From positions 1 to 64,000 of the forward strand of contig CAJNDS010000759.1 of NCBI GenBank assembly GCA_905221605.1: a stretch of 64,000 bases of DNA, in the 5' to 3' direction. Under the pieces are notes generated by a model. That model searched no databases, was not told where the DNA came from, and was given only the letters and a program-made list of their open reading frames with translations. The translations under genes and the position numbers were made by a program. Of this stretch, positions 55,201 to 58,114 are shown piece by piece (position 1 is the stretch's first letter; each line of letters opens with the position of its first letter). The DNA comes from Symbiodinium natans (taxonomy: Eukaryota; Sar; Dinophyceae; Suessiales; Symbiodiniaceae).

Positions 55201-56474
55201 CATTAAGTCTTCACGTTGAATCCTGAAGTCTCACTTAGCAAGGGAGCCCATCGTAGTTCTCTATATCGCCCCTTTTGGGTCCTCTACAGAATACAAGTTT
55301 AGGGTTTAGGGTTTAGAGGGTTTAGGGTTTAGGGTTTAGGGTTTATAGTTTTATAGGGTTTAGGGTTTAGGACGGCACCCACCCTTCTCAACAGGACCAT
55401 TTAGACAGCGACCCAAGTTCGTCCACAAGAAGGAAACCTATAGGGCTCCGATTTAGGCGAGATTGCCTGGACACCCTTGAAAACCTGGTTTTGGGGTGCT
55501 ATACCGTCAATGCTCTTTGTGGTGCTGGGTTCTTACGGTTGATCATATAAGTCCTGCATGACCCAAAGTACCCTAAACCCTAGAATTATGGTAGTTTAGT
55601 ATGGTAGAGTCATGCAGGATTTATAGTATCAAGCGTATTATTATTGCTTATAACTAATCCCCCCCCAAAAAAAAGGAGAGTATATACTATGTTTCCAGGG
55701 TCTACTCCGAAGGTGAGAAAACCTGTCCGCTGAGGTGAAGTCGAAGCTGAGACCAAAGTTCGAGAATGACGGCGTGTTTTGGATGCTCCTGAGATGCACC
55801 GTCCGAGGAACCGAGTGTAGGGTTTGGGGTTTAGGGTTTAGGGTTTAGGGTTTAGGGTTTGGGGTTTAGAGTTTAGGGATAGGGGAGGTTCCGAACTGGA
55901 GTCCGTTTCTTGGCCTTCTCATCAGGAGTCCCATCCTGACATATGAGCGGACCCTGAATGTAGATCACCCCCCCCCCCCCCCCAATTGTCCGAAGACCCC
56001 CTACAGATTAGGGTTTATAGGGCTTAGGGGTTTAGGGTTTGGGACCTTCCTAACTTCCGTCCAGTGGCCTTCGCGTTGATATCAGATGGTACCCCTCGAC
56101 TCTTAAACTCCTGACCCTACAAGTTTTGACCTGTACAACTAACACCTTGCAGCAAAACAAGGCTGCGTCAACGCGGACCCTGATAAGCCTCCAACAGGGT
56201 TCAGGGCTCCCTGACCCCAACCAGAACTGCTATTTAACTGCTATTTGCCTAAGAGCCCCCCAAAAAAATCAAAAAACATTCTGGCCTTATAAGGGTAATA
56301 TAGGGAGTACCATCTTTGAATGACAGTCCCTGCTTGGGATCCCCACTATCCTGCAGACCCACAAAAGGGAACGTAGCTAAACCCCTATTTTGCTGGCCCA
56401 CGAGGCAATGGGAAGACTTCCAAGCCGTCTTCGATTCTGTTCATGTCTGTCAGAAGTCCATGCTGGAGACTTGG
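16299..56474 (+). CDS. Predicted LIM-calpain protein gene (multi-exon, overall span)
   Basis: The span runs from the first LIM exon to the last recognisable calpain exon. Exons, listed separately, encode three LIM domains (16.3-29.3 kb), a GKP/WFLG module (31.2-32.5 kb), an acidic linker (33.82 kb) and a full calpain cysteine-protease domain (34.96-56.47 kb). LIM domains bind zinc and mediate protein contacts; calpains cut proteins with a Cys-His-Asn triad, normally in the cytosol and often under Ca2+ control. All junctions from 31231 to 56474 are in frame, as are nearly all LIM junctions. The join between 29.3 and 31.2 kb is unresolved and one LIM join (27.06 to 27.87 kb) lacks a normal donor, so this could be two genes. 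Introns carry telomeric arrays, MITEs, a 5-kb transposon and a mitochondrial fragment. No terminator or poly(A) signal was identified. Confidence 0.7.
16420..16830. repeat. TTTAGGG array with TATAGGG, TCTAGGG, TTTCGGG variants
   Basis: About 410 bp of mixed heptamers and GGGTTTATA units. It lies directly downstream of exon L1 and so forms the 5' part of its intron. Confidence 0.95.
17060..17450. other. Unique island, no feature assigned
   Basis: Contains a short hairpin (CGAAAGCTC...GAGCTTTCG, 17068-17103). A 114-codon frame lies on the minus strand at 17105-17449, without a recognisable motif. Confidence 0.4.
17732..17783 (+). CDS. LIM exon L2 (LIM1 His/Cys cluster)
   Basis: Encodes YMRFDGHVYHPQCLTCQ. 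Joined to L1 it gives C-x2-C-x16-H-x2-C-x2-C. Acceptor CCCCCAAG|G, GA donor; TTTAGGG units start 13 bp into the intron. Confidence 0.8.
18046..18140. mobile_element. MITE-like element, family G copy
   Basis: TACCCTCATTCCCC...AAAAAGGGCACCCTTTT...CCCAGGTTACTGGG is shared with 28543-28650 and 41081-41180. Confidence 0.6.
18330..18453. mobile_element. MITE-like element, family D copy 2
   Basis: ATGGTCCCTTGCCTCC...AGTATGGGCCC paired with GGGCCCGTACTCAGGGATCA. A partial copy of one arm lies at 18618-18668. Confidence 0.85.
18906..18928 (+). CDS. LIM exon L3 (23-nt microexon)
   Basis: Encodes ECGEPVQ. Its Cys completes H-x2-C-x2-C-x2-C with L2 (TCQ|EC). GC donor, phase 2. The preceding intron ends in CCCTAAA units; the following intron (18929-25517) holds the 5-kb transposon. 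Confidence 0.7.
19086..19112 (+). repeat. Left terminal inverted repeat of the 5-kb transposon
   Basis: G-G-T-A, nine C, then TGGAGAATCTACCT. It matches the right end except for one base and one C. Confidence 0.9.
19289..19338 (+). promoter_or_regulatory. Three iterons GCTTATAAGCAG at 19-bp spacing (set 1)
   Basis: Copies at 19289 (one mismatch), 19308 and 19327, exactly 19 bp apart. The core GCTTATAAGC is palindromic. The set lies about 175 bp upstream of ORF1 and mirrors a second set upstream of ORF2. Likely binding site for an element protein or a promoter element. Confidence 0.8.
19512..20117 (+). CDS. Transposon ORF1, Ser/Pro-rich protein of unknown function
   Basis: 201 codons. Residues 50-115 look folded (TIVEEIKSGTLE..., GGWTQLAEDALRQWLKTKKRG). 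The tail is Ser/Thr/Pro-rich with three diverged copies of an LAI(A/T)(D/N)EP-containing repeat and ends in a serine run. After the TGA the same frame stays open to 20283 and encodes a basic, coding-looking stretch (NNAKKRRIANDLLQSIK), then CAGGTAAG, which looks like a GT donor. The TGA may therefore be a mutation. Function unknown; a DNA-binding partner of the transposase is possible. Confidence 0.65.
   Translation: MKRVGAVSGLISLENGVCKLELVQSSFTPSTSASTASMPNPSSPPQVISTIVEEIKSGTLETHPTKQDLTSHQVQSHVIYLQHKFSLVPGSQGGWTQLAEDALRQWLKTKKRGAAAKASSSKQVLAITDEPGRASSPEATTSSSSTGPGLSTQSLAIANEPSPPSATTHENAPHDTPPSPTGQALAAAENEGDSSSSSSSS
20371..20420 (+). promoter_or_regulatory. Three iterons GCTTATAA(A/G)CAG at 19-bp spacing (set 2)
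   Basis: Copies at 20371, 20390 and 20409 with the same 19-bp period as set 1. They lie about 100 bp upstream of the ORF2 start, with TATATATGG at about 20441 between. Confidence 0.82.
20517..21998 (+). CDS. Transposon ORF2, SF3-helicase-like P-loop protein
   Basis: 493 codons. Walker A GRAGIGKT at residues 288-295; Walker B IPVILDD at 338-344 with two acidic residues; an Asn-ending strand KILLNN at 382-387 in the motif C position. This order and spacing are those of superfamily 3 helicases such as Rep proteins of circular ssDNA replicons. Residues 1-150 sit where a Rep HUH nuclease domain would be and show only weak echoes (CHLQL near 92, NYK near 133), so nuclease activity is doubtful. The last ~25 codons are out of register; an acidic continuation lies in another frame from about 21930, implying an indel near 21,920-21,935. 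It probably drives replication or transposition of the element. Domain call moderate, HUH call weak. Confidence 0.72.
   Translation: MQECIAIAQHTYIKYVDKPVHVVVATGEHCISDLPLIEVQGKGKKFKEFFHIVENVTPERLTQIREVMCADEIVVGRLPGFVSPGDALGESCHLQLVVDSAANTVLQFFHSSVPLPWGVVKAFCRGGSVKILNYKIATNSDLVKRGFLVTLSKIKGEQWLTQSLQEKLRRPPKNGDMDGNASGGSWDVTPDELREGIAYINKNAPVANSNNEQFLWSLLNERDKESPILGWPLHIVSRACSNRSLGNSQAEAEHFFPLLVPDLNPTIMDRVLPLVVPTMPTHGLMILGRAGIGKTPLAIIVAVARHHLASRNIEGVVVGWRRSKQIDGFRECPGELHIPVILDDTILSSISFEDIKSFLDVGETCLVDARYRAAKFVRNQVKILLNNQWEEDDEPDDLSYRNSISWKQFKKMISSTLGDAPMPHMMAILKRASVIIAGHKGVYVRVASEHQSQTIHRFEGGGVTEDWLTTRASTPSTRMASMPSTVVTRKSCR
21930..22330 (+). pseudogene. Frame-shifted acidic/proline-rich continuation of ORF2
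   Basis: Open in a different frame from ORF2. Starts with KYKDGIYAKYSGYEEKL, then a Pro/Ser-rich and Asp/Glu-rich tail (SEDDDADEEAAKAMHSDE). A further frame change after about 22250 leads to a CRFCF pair. The composition is natural for protein, so I read it as one broken gene rather than chance ORFs. Confidence 0.55.
22686..23805 (+). pseudogene. IS1595/Merlin-like DDE transposase, frameshifted
   Basis: A zinc ribbon (CPSC at 22821-22832, a second Cys pair near 22893-22910) precedes a helical region (STIHLLLDVNHKWIEDM). A DDE core follows in another frame: VEADE with Asp codon 23179, HTDSAKSY with Asp 23437, and VIDRCWRFLKER with Asp 23626. The third position is usually Glu or Asn in this superfamily, so Asp is unusual. 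The N-terminal frame ends in TAA at 23154-23156 while the core reads on in the next frame, so one indel separates them near 23,150. The protein would cut and rejoin the element ends. Confidence 0.8.
23885..24055 (+). repeat. Subterminal tandem repeat of the transposon
   Basis: Two to three diverged copies of ATAGTTC(G/A)ACCACACACAA followed by GCCATAAGACCTGAAAATG, each about 60 bp, inside the right end. Confidence 0.75.
24060..24085 (-). repeat. Right terminal inverted repeat of the 5-kb transposon
   Basis: Reads AGGTAGATTCTCCA, eight G, then TAGC; complement of the left end. Confidence 0.9.
24259..24302. repeat. Poly-C to poly-A junction tract
   Basis: C-rich run followed by about 20 A. 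It is the reverse-complement form of T(n)G(n) tracts seen at 34795, 52647, 59096 and 59647. Confidence 0.9.
24520..24621. mobile_element. MITE-like element, family I copy 1
   Basis: CCTTAGTAGGGAATGAGG pairs with CCCACATTCCGTACTAAG; interior ATATCCCCCCATATATACCC. A second copy lies at 31716-31812. Confidence 0.8.
24975..25500. other. Intron sequence, no exon found
   Basis: Includes a partial family C element at 24980-25045 (ATATGGGGGGGTTTCCGAAG), short CCCTAAA runs at 25140-25180 and unique spacer. It is the 3' part of intron L3-L4. Confidence 0.5.
25518..25606 (+). CDS. LIM exon L4 (end of LIM1, start of LIM2)
   Basis: Encodes KKHGKRLCEQC, completing LIM1 with exactly 16 residues since the Cys in L3, then a 4-residue linker AVEV, then CSQCKRPM opening LIM2. 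Acceptor AG|G. The right edge is either a GC donor at 25607 or a GA donor at 25615. Confidence 0.8.
25895..26005. repeat. (TTTAGGG)n array, about 15 units
   Basis: Pure TTTAGGG run; with the following TTTCGGG variant it abuts the left end of a MITE. Confidence 0.97.
26036..26123. mobile_element. MITE-like element, family B copy 1 (left end lost)
   Basis: ATGCTAACAGTCC...GGACTGTTAGTAAACGGGGGAACATCCC. The right end is intact. The outer left arm, present in the copy at 45761, is replaced here by TTTAGGG units. Confidence 0.82.
26231..26316 (+). CDS. LIM exon L5 (core of LIM2)
   Basis: Encodes FNGQHWCNDCFVCSSC: four zinc ligands at C-x2-C-x2-C-x2-C, where the first replaces the usual His. Acceptor CACAG|G; GC donor suggested at 26317. 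Confidence 0.8.
26551..26643. repeat. (TTTAGGG)n array, about 13 units
   Basis: Pure run in the intron after exon L5. Confidence 0.97.
27038..27080 (+). CDS. LIM exon L6 (end of LIM2)
   Basis: Encodes DMPNRIFCKDCLSHRC. CKDC closes LIM2, and a 4-residue linker LSHR leads to the first Cys of LIM3. Acceptor AAAG|G. The right edge (about 27076-27081) is uncertain: the join that best fits LIM3 (C-S-T-C) needs a non-standard donor. Confidence 0.7.
27175..27260. repeat. GGGTTCTTA and GGGTTCATA 9-mer arrays
   Basis: Four GGGTTCTTA units then five GGGTTCATA units: two telomere-like variants, each locally homogeneous. Confidence 0.93.
27356..27422. repeat. Poly-G tract with sparse A
   Basis: About 65 bp of G interrupted by single A. 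Proline- and glycine-rich frames through it are artefacts. Confidence 0.95.
27873..27905 (+). CDS. LIM exon L7 (start of LIM3)
   Basis: Encodes TCQKVIQGRSM. Joined to L8 (phase 2, GC donor at 27906) it gives 16 residues between zinc ligands, as in LIM1. Confidence 0.72.
28148..28175 (+). CDS. LIM exon L8 (28 nt)
   Basis: Encodes NFEGQHYCL. GA donor at 28176; joined to L9 it reads HYCL|ECFVCCRC, parallel to HWCNDCFVCSSC in LIM2. Acceptor CGAG|G. Confidence 0.78.
28210..28230. repeat. 16-bp perfect palindrome
   Basis: CTTATGATATCATAAG; possible small foldback or binding site. Confidence 0.6.
28543..28650. mobile_element. MITE-like element, family G copy
   Basis: Left AGGACCCGGAGTAGG pairs with right TTACTCCTGGGTCT; interior contains AAGGGCACCCTTTATATTCC. 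Confidence 0.7.
28839..28898 (+). CDS. LIM exon L9 (core of LIM3)
   Basis: Encodes ECFVCCRCGLSFPDGRVYKK. Acceptor CTGAG|G after a CCCTAAA array; GC donor at 28899, followed 15 bp later by TTTAGGG. Confidence 0.85.
29101..29210. mobile_element. MITE-like element, family H
   Basis: GGGGCCCAAAAAGCCACATA with AACATAAGGATCC pairs with GGATC...ATGTTTATGTG and TTTTTTTGGGGCCC on the right. About 30-bp arms, ending 14 bp before exon L10. Confidence 0.8.
29225..29300 (+). CDS. LIM exon L10 (end of LIM3)
   Basis: Encodes SGKVCSRCIHRPVDVAESQQ; CSRC closes LIM3, 16 residues after the previous Cys. Acceptor AG|A. The right edge is not fixed; the frame stays open to a TGA at 29302, and a GT donor at 29301 is possible. 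Confidence 0.75.
29590..29706. mobile_element. MITE-like element, family D copy 3
   Basis: ATGGTCCCTTAATACGGTCC...AAAGGGCCC and GGGCCCATGCTAAATGACCA; same ends as 18330. Confidence 0.75.
30264..30367. mobile_element. MITE-like element, family C copy 2
   Basis: CATATGGGGGTTTACGAAAA and its complement at the right end (TTTCGTAAACCCCCATAT); arms about 25 bp. Copies also at 37746 and 43996, partial at 24980. Confidence 0.88.
31128..31210. repeat. (CCCTCAA)n array
   Basis: About 12 units of a telomere-like variant, homogeneous. Confidence 0.95.
31231..31321 (+). CDS. Exon M1 of the LIM-calpain gene
   Basis: Encodes GGYLERGRHCGKPLF and DGADGRLC. The G-x-Y...G...GKPLF pattern resembles a module common in dinoflagellate proteins (from memory). 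Acceptor AAAG|G, GC donor at 31322, phase 1; flanked by CCCTCAA on the left and TTTAGGG on the right. Confidence 0.65.
31650..31692 (+). CDS. Exon M2 of the LIM-calpain gene
   Basis: Encodes GVEYFMYYHPGFA. Acceptor CCAAG|G, GC donor at 31693; phases fit M1 and M3. Confidence 0.6.
31716..31812. mobile_element. MITE-like element, family I copy 2
   Basis: TTAGTAGGGAATGAGG...GAGGTACCCC and GGGTACCTCATTCCCCC...CTTGCCAAGAA; begins about 20 bp after exon M2. Confidence 0.8.
32443..32505 (+). CDS. Exon M3 of the LIM-calpain gene
   Basis: Encodes WFLGKKVCTEQSVSFSCKPL. Acceptor ACAG|G, GC donor at 32506, phase 2. Flanked by CCCTAAA/poly-C on the left and a TTTAGGG array on the right. Confidence 0.65.
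32528..32650. repeat. (TTTAGGG)n array, about 17 units
   Basis: Starts 22 bp after exon M3. Confidence 0.97.
33450..33476. repeat. Poly-G run, 27 G
   Basis: Unbroken G tract within a TTTAGGG-rich intron. Confidence 0.95.
33820..33861 (+). CDS. Exon M4, acidic linker before the calpain domain
   Basis: Encodes SLDDASSPELCSW. Phase 2 at both ends, GC donor at 33862, fitting M3 and calpain exon 1. No motif; supported by phase and by its CCCTAAA/TTTAGGG flanks. Confidence 0.5.
34406..34534. mobile_element. MITE-like element, family A copy 2
   Basis: TACTTGGAGGTTCGTGAAAC...GTAACCTGAACCTCCAGGTA; clean terminal inverted repeats with TAC/GTA edges. Confidence 0.9.
34795..34825. repeat. T16-G15 junction tract
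   Basis: Uninterrupted T run switching to a G run. Others: 52647-52676, 59096-59136, 59647-59675, 15727-15742. Confidence 0.95.
34842..34946. mobile_element. MITE-like element, family B copy 2
   Basis: GATGTTCCCCCC...AACAGTCC and GGACTGTT...GGGGAACATTC. Its right end lies 16 bp before calpain exon 1. Confidence 0.85.
34963..35033 (+). CDS. Calpain exon 1 (N-terminal edge of catalytic domain)
   Basis: Encodes DEKDPSLFCDKSFP, the lF-x-D-x-x-FP start of peptidase C2 domains. Acceptor GAG|G, GT donor at 35034, phase 1. Confidence 0.78.
35676..35765. repeat. (CCCTAAA)n array, about 13 units
   Basis: Pure run in the intron between calpain exons 1 and 2. Confidence 0.97.
36789..36832 (+). CDS. 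Calpain exon 2
   Basis: Encodes RRLHRGQWRLFDGI, matching the W-R...LF-x-GI block before the active site. GA donor at 36833. Confidence 0.75.
37371..37401 (+). CDS. Calpain exon 3 (31 nt)
   Basis: Encodes DPQDLLQGKV, the P-x-D-x-x-QG block. GC donor at 37402, phase 1; it joins exon 4 to give QGKVGNCW. Confidence 0.85.
37746..37851. mobile_element. MITE-like element, family C copy 3
   Basis: CATGGGGGTTTACGAAAATA and TTTCGTAAACC...CCTATATTCATG. Confidence 0.85.
38535..38596 (+). CDS. Calpain exon 4, catalytic cysteine
   Basis: Encodes NCWLMAALAALAEYP and KAVEK; Cys codon at 38540-38542. This is the hallmark G-x-CW-(L)-x-A-AL motif of peptidase C2. Acceptor CTAG|G, GC donor at 38597. Confidence 0.92.
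38881..38952 (+). CDS. Calpain exon 5
   Basis: Encodes VFKVDGSQ and TDGRFVLELFDYRQGK, the strand block after the active-site helix. Acceptor TTGAG|G, GC donor at 38953; in frame with VEK of exon 4. Confidence 0.85.
39389..39465 (+). CDS. Calpain exon 6
   Basis: Encodes WREFVDVVVDEYIP, the W-x-x-V-x-VDD-x-LP block. A CCCTAAA array ends about 20 bp upstream; GC donor at 39466, phase 2. Confidence 0.88.
39895..40040. repeat. (CCCTAAA)n array with variants
   Basis: About 20 units in the exon 6-7 intron. Confidence 0.96.
40272..40374. mobile_element. MITE-like element, family E, uninterrupted copy
   Basis: GGTACCACCCTCATACCC...TTCCCTTATCGAGTAACC and CAAAAAAGGGTACACTCATT...GGACTACCAAG. Serves as reference for the interrupted copies at 14107 and 40749. 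Confidence 0.8.
40749..40930. mobile_element. MITE family E copy containing a telomeric array; right end is a splice acceptor
   Basis: Left half CTTCGTGGTACCCTTTTTAC...TTCCTTATAAAGTAGCC as at 40272, then TTTAGGG/TTTCGGG units (40826-40922), then GGCTACCAAG, the expected right terminus, which is also the 3' splice site of calpain exon 7. Confidence 0.75.
40931..40978 (+). CDS. Calpain exon 7
   Basis: Encodes WADEAEPYFCQPHGNE. Acceptor CCAAG|G, GC donor at 40979; joined to exon 8 it reads GNE|MWCLILEK. Confidence 0.82.
41081..41352. mobile_element. Two family G-like elements
   Basis: 41081-41180 (AGGACCCAGAGTAGG...GGGCACCCTTTGTATTCCTA) and a related, more diverged copy at 41262-41352. Confidence 0.6.
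41676..41700 (+). CDS. Calpain exon 8 (25-nt microexon)
   Basis: Encodes MWCLILEK, matching the W-x-x-L-LEKA helix of calpains. Acceptor AAAG|G, GC donor at 41701. Confidence 0.82.
42189..42230 (+). CDS. Calpain exon 9
   Basis: Encodes ALAKLFGSYAHLAE, the AKL-x-GSY-x-x-L block. Acceptor GGAG|G, GC donor at 42231. Confidence 0.92.
42364..42507. mobile_element. MITE family D copy 4 carrying telomeric units
   Basis: ATGGTCCCTTATTTCC...GAGTATGGGCC on the left and CCATACTCAGGAACCATG on the right; between them about 50 bp of TTTAGGG units (42430-42478) absent from other copies. Confidence 0.8.
42590..42690. repeat. TTTATA microsatellite
   Basis: TATATTTATATTTATA-type run in the intron after calpain exon 9. 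Confidence 0.9.
43250..43397. repeat. (CCCTAAA)n array, about 20 units
   Basis: Ends about 60 bp before calpain exon 10. Confidence 0.97.
43461..43501 (+). CDS. Calpain exon 10
   Basis: Encodes GQPCSCFRALTGR, the a-LTG block after GSY. Acceptor ACAG|G, GC donor at 43502; TTTAGGG array begins 20 bp downstream. Confidence 0.82.
43996..44104. mobile_element. MITE-like element, family C copy 4
   Basis: GGGATGTACGAGAATAGGGG and CCCCTAAGTTCGGAAAACCC; more diverged. Confidence 0.7.
44162..44282. mobile_element. MITE-like element, family A copy 3
   Basis: TACTTGGAGGTTCATGGCAC...ACACTGAACCTCCCAGTA. Confidence 0.88.
44720..45190. mobile_element. MITE family A copy 4, expanded by a GTGCATT minisatellite
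   Basis: CTTGGAGGTTCACGGTACTT on the left and GGGTTACTAAGTACCCTGAA then CCTCCAAA on the right, as in other copies. The middle holds about 280 bp of GTGCATT/GTGCATC units (44836-45112), making it 470 bp instead of ~140. Confidence 0.85.
45663..45714 (+). CDS. Calpain exon 11 (least conserved)
   Basis: Encodes SRDHLDRFQYNSRNRQS. Acceptor TCAG|G, GT donor at 45715. Placed by phase and position between the LTG and W-x-x-L blocks; the sequence itself is not diagnostic. Confidence 0.6.
45761..45858. mobile_element. MITE-like element, family B copy 3 (complete)
   Basis: GGGATGTTCCCCCTTTATGC then TAACAGTCC, and GGACTGTTAGTAAAAGGAGG then AACATCCC; arms about 30 bp. Confidence 0.92.
46516..46562 (+). 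CDS. Calpain exon 12
   Basis: Encodes AGDEDFWKQLCEHN, the D-x-x-W-x-x-L helix. Acceptor GCAG|G; GA donor at 46563 opens a 4.5-kb intron. Confidence 0.8.
46990..47282. mobile_element. MITE family A copy 5 split by a telomeric array
   Basis: Left arm TACTTGCATGTTCAGGGTAC, right arm GGGTTACTAAGTACCATGAG then CCTCCAAG. About 20 CCCTAAA units (47077-47215) sit exactly where other copies have their short centre. Confidence 0.88.
47380..47450. repeat. (TTTAGGG)n array
   Basis: About 10 units. Confidence 0.96.
47844..47996. mobile_element. MITE-like element, family A copy 6
   Basis: CTTGGAGGTTGATGGACTTA and TAAGTAGCGTGAACCTTCAA; inserted in the 15-bp minisatellite. Confidence 0.85.
49281..49405 (+). 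other. Charged, coding-like island inside the minisatellite
   Basis: One frame reads ATKLEKDDEASPAREEDK and VGRAVAEKVHNS then TGA. The composition looks protein-like, but there is no known motif and no start. A related phrase (GGTGCACGATTCCTGAATTG) recurs at 50229. Possibly a captured gene fragment. Confidence 0.3.
49608..49952 (-). pseudogene. cob: Nuclear copy of mitochondrial cytochrome b (NUMT fragment)
   Basis: An AT-rich island (about 70% AT) in very GC-rich minisatellite. On the minus strand it encodes HPDNALEACGLLT (around 49842-49804), then PLHIVPEWYFLCQ, then AMLKAVPNENAGFIILVTS: the PEWY region and following helix of cytochrome b. Indels (a repeated TTAC near 49796 and one near 49755) break the frame, so it is a pseudogene. 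The last part (SFYFIIKTSSRFNG) is less certain. Confidence 0.85.
50885..51065. repeat. TTTAGGG and TCTAGGG arrays
   Basis: About 17 TTTAGGG units, then six GGGTCTA units, then TTTAGGG. Confidence 0.96.
51111..51180 (+). CDS. Calpain exon 13, catalytic histidine
   Basis: Encodes SHMMSAIIDGAEQ and DGLVEGH; the GLV-x-GH motif with His codon at 51178-51180 ends the exon. GC donor at 51181. Acceptor TAAG|G. Confidence 0.88.
51579..51589 (+). CDS. Putative calpain exon 14 (11-nt microexon)
   Basis: GCGTATACAGA encodes AYT plus two bases. It supplies the A-Y-(S/T) expected right after the catalytic His and fixes the phase to exon 15. Acceptor CTCAG|G, GC donor followed at once by TTAGGGTTTAGGG. 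Very short, so only supported by motif and phase. Confidence 0.55.
51595..51690. repeat. TTTAGGG array
   Basis: Begins within 5 bp of the putative exon 14 donor. Confidence 0.95.
52647..52676. repeat. T17-G13 junction tract
   Basis: Same T(n)G(n) type as 34795. Confidence 0.95.
52944..52998. repeat. Poly-G tract
   Basis: About 55 bp of G with a few A; a poly-C run follows at 53157-53173. Confidence 0.95.
53440..53790. repeat. CCCTGTAAA and CCCTATAAA 9-mer arrays
   Basis: Telomere-like units with an inserted dinucleotide: CCCTGTAAA dominates 53466-53555 and CCCTATAAA/CCCTACAAA dominates 53556-53710. Confidence 0.93.
53818..53887 (+). CDS. Calpain exon 15, catalytic asparagine
   Basis: Encodes MEVPTLRGT and MRMLMLRNPWGGDK; RNPWG carries the catalytic Asn (codon 53867-53869). 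Acceptor GCAG|C, GA donor at 53888. Confidence 0.93.
53961..54045. repeat. (CCCTAAA)n array
   Basis: About 12 units. Followed by a (GGGGGTTT)n run at 54180-54300 and (CCCCTAAA)n at 54520-54620, two further octamer variants in the same intron. Confidence 0.96.
54180..54300. repeat. (GGGGGTTT)n array
   Basis: About 14 units of an octamer with five G. Frames rich in WGFGGLG and PPNPQTPK come from this repeat. Confidence 0.95.
54691..54744 (+). CDS. Calpain exon 16
   Basis: Encodes EWTGRWSDNHPLWSQHQE, the EW-x-G-x-WSD-x-x-x-x-W block. Acceptor GGAG|G, GC donor at 54745 leading into GGTTTAGGG. Confidence 0.93.
55539..55632. mobile_element. MITE-like element, family J, with telomeric centre
   Basis: TTGATCATATAAGTCCTGCA and ATGCAGGATTTATAGTATCA form about 24-bp arms; CCCTAAACCCTA lies between. 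Confidence 0.75.
55735..55784 (+). CDS. Calpain exon 17
   Basis: Encodes VKSKLRPKFENDGVFW; the DG-x-FW-M motif is completed by exon 18. Acceptor TGAG|G, GC donor at 55785, phase 2. Confidence 0.9.
56405..56474 (+). CDS. Calpain exon 18 (end of catalytic domain)
   Basis: Encodes QWEDFQAVFDSVHVC and QKSMLETW. With exon 17 it gives FWM|QWEDF, the canonical end of the calpain catalytic domain. Acceptor CGAG|G; GC donor at 56475 runs straight into TTTAGGG units. Confidence 0.9.
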
Positions 56475-57715
56475 GCGTTTAGGGTTTAGGGTTTAGGGTT
56501 TAGGGTCTAGGGTTTAGAACCTTAAAAACCTTCACCTCTTGAAGCCTTTAAACCCTTAAAGCCCCTTCAGCCCCACCCCTGAACCCCTCTTAAACCCATA
56601 AACTCCCTCAACATAATTCAAAGTCCCTTCACCCCGGAGTCTTGCAACGAAACTCGGTTGCTGCTTCATGCAAGGGGTGGTCAGTGTGGGCCTGGAGGTT
56701 CAGATCACAGGTCTAGGGTTTCAGGGGACAGGGAGCAACAACATCAAATACGGACCAACAACGACTCAGATAGGGATGAACCACAAGTCAAGTCATGACA
56801 AGCAAATCAAATCTTTAGAAGGAACACAGGAAGAAAGGAAGAGAAGGAAAGGGAGGAAGGGAGGGAGGGAAGCAGTTTTGGAAGGCCGCCAGTCCACCTT
56901 TGCTGGTATCAGGGTGTAGAATTAAGGGCTCACTCACTCAAGCTAGAAGAATCAGACCATCAAAAACACACGCAAGTCCACAGACAAGTCTTATTCGTCC
57001 TGGCCTCGAGAGCTTATGGTACTAGATGTACTGCAAAACACCTTGACCCTCCGAGCCCTGACCCCGGAAGCCCCCTTGCTCTCATCCTGCCAAGGAAGGG
57101 GAGGCTCTCAGACGCTTCCAAGCTAGCCTTCAGGAGACCATGGGAGCGTTGAGGAACGGGAACCTTTAGGGTTGAGGGAGCTTAGGGTTGAAGATTCGTG
57201 GGGTTTATGGTTTAGGGTTTAGGGTTTGGGGTTTAGGGTTTAGGGTAGCTTTAAGTCAGGTTAGTACCCCAATTTTTTGCCACACCCAGTCATAACTTTG
57301 GCTGCCCTGCTTATAGCTACAGCATAACCTCCAAGTAAACCCTAAAACCCTTCAAAGGCTAGACTTTTGGGCAGGTGCAGGGCTCCGTCAAGCTTCGAAG
57401 GACGGATGTCGCAGTGGAGCCCATTCTTCGTAAGCTTTAGGGTTTAGGGTTTGGTTTTTATGGTTATATGGTTGAGGGTTAAGGACTTAGGGACTTTGGG
57501 TTTAGGGGTTCAGGCAGCAAGAAGTAAGAAGTAGGTAACTAGGTGAAGTCAAGATCTTTGTGGCGGCATGCGCCCTAGGCCCTAGACCCTAAATCCCTAG
57601 AGCCTAAACCCCTCAACCCTAAACCCAAGGGTTAGTTTAAATTCGAAATCTGAAATTCCAAACTCTAAACCCTAAACCCTAAACTCCCCCCCAAAGCCCC
57701 AAAAGGACTTCAGCA

Positions 57716-57790
57716 ACTTCGACCCCTCGCGCGCGAGCCGCGCGCGTGGCATCGCCGCGAAGGCCAAGGCCAGCCGGCAGATGGGTTTAG
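57716..57790 (+). CDS. Candidate downstream exon
   Basis: Phase-0 start after AAAAG: DFSNFDPSRASRARG then basic AAKAKASRQ. Flanked on the right by TTTAGGG. No domain recognised; phase fits exon 18. Confidence 0.35.
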   Translation, partial: TSTPRARAARVASPRRPRPAGRWV

Positions 57791-58114
57791 GGTTTAGGGT
57801 TTAGGGCTTACGGTTTAGGGTTCATAGTTTATAGGGTTCAGGGTTTAGGGTTTAGTGAAACCCCGTTGTTTTGCTGTTTGGGTCTTGGCAGGGTTTAAGT
57901 CTTTTTGAGGGTTTAGTAGGGTCTAGTCGGGTTTCGTCGGGTTTTGTAGGGTTAGTCATGTGAATCCGCACAGTTTCAGCTGAACACGGTAAGCTTAGAG
58001 TCGAAGGGTGCATGTACACATATAGTATATACTTGGTGCCTTAGAGGTGCCCAGGACCCCTTGGGTGCGCCCTCAACCCTGTGGTGTGTTTGTTGGTTTC
58101 AGGGCTTTCAGGGG

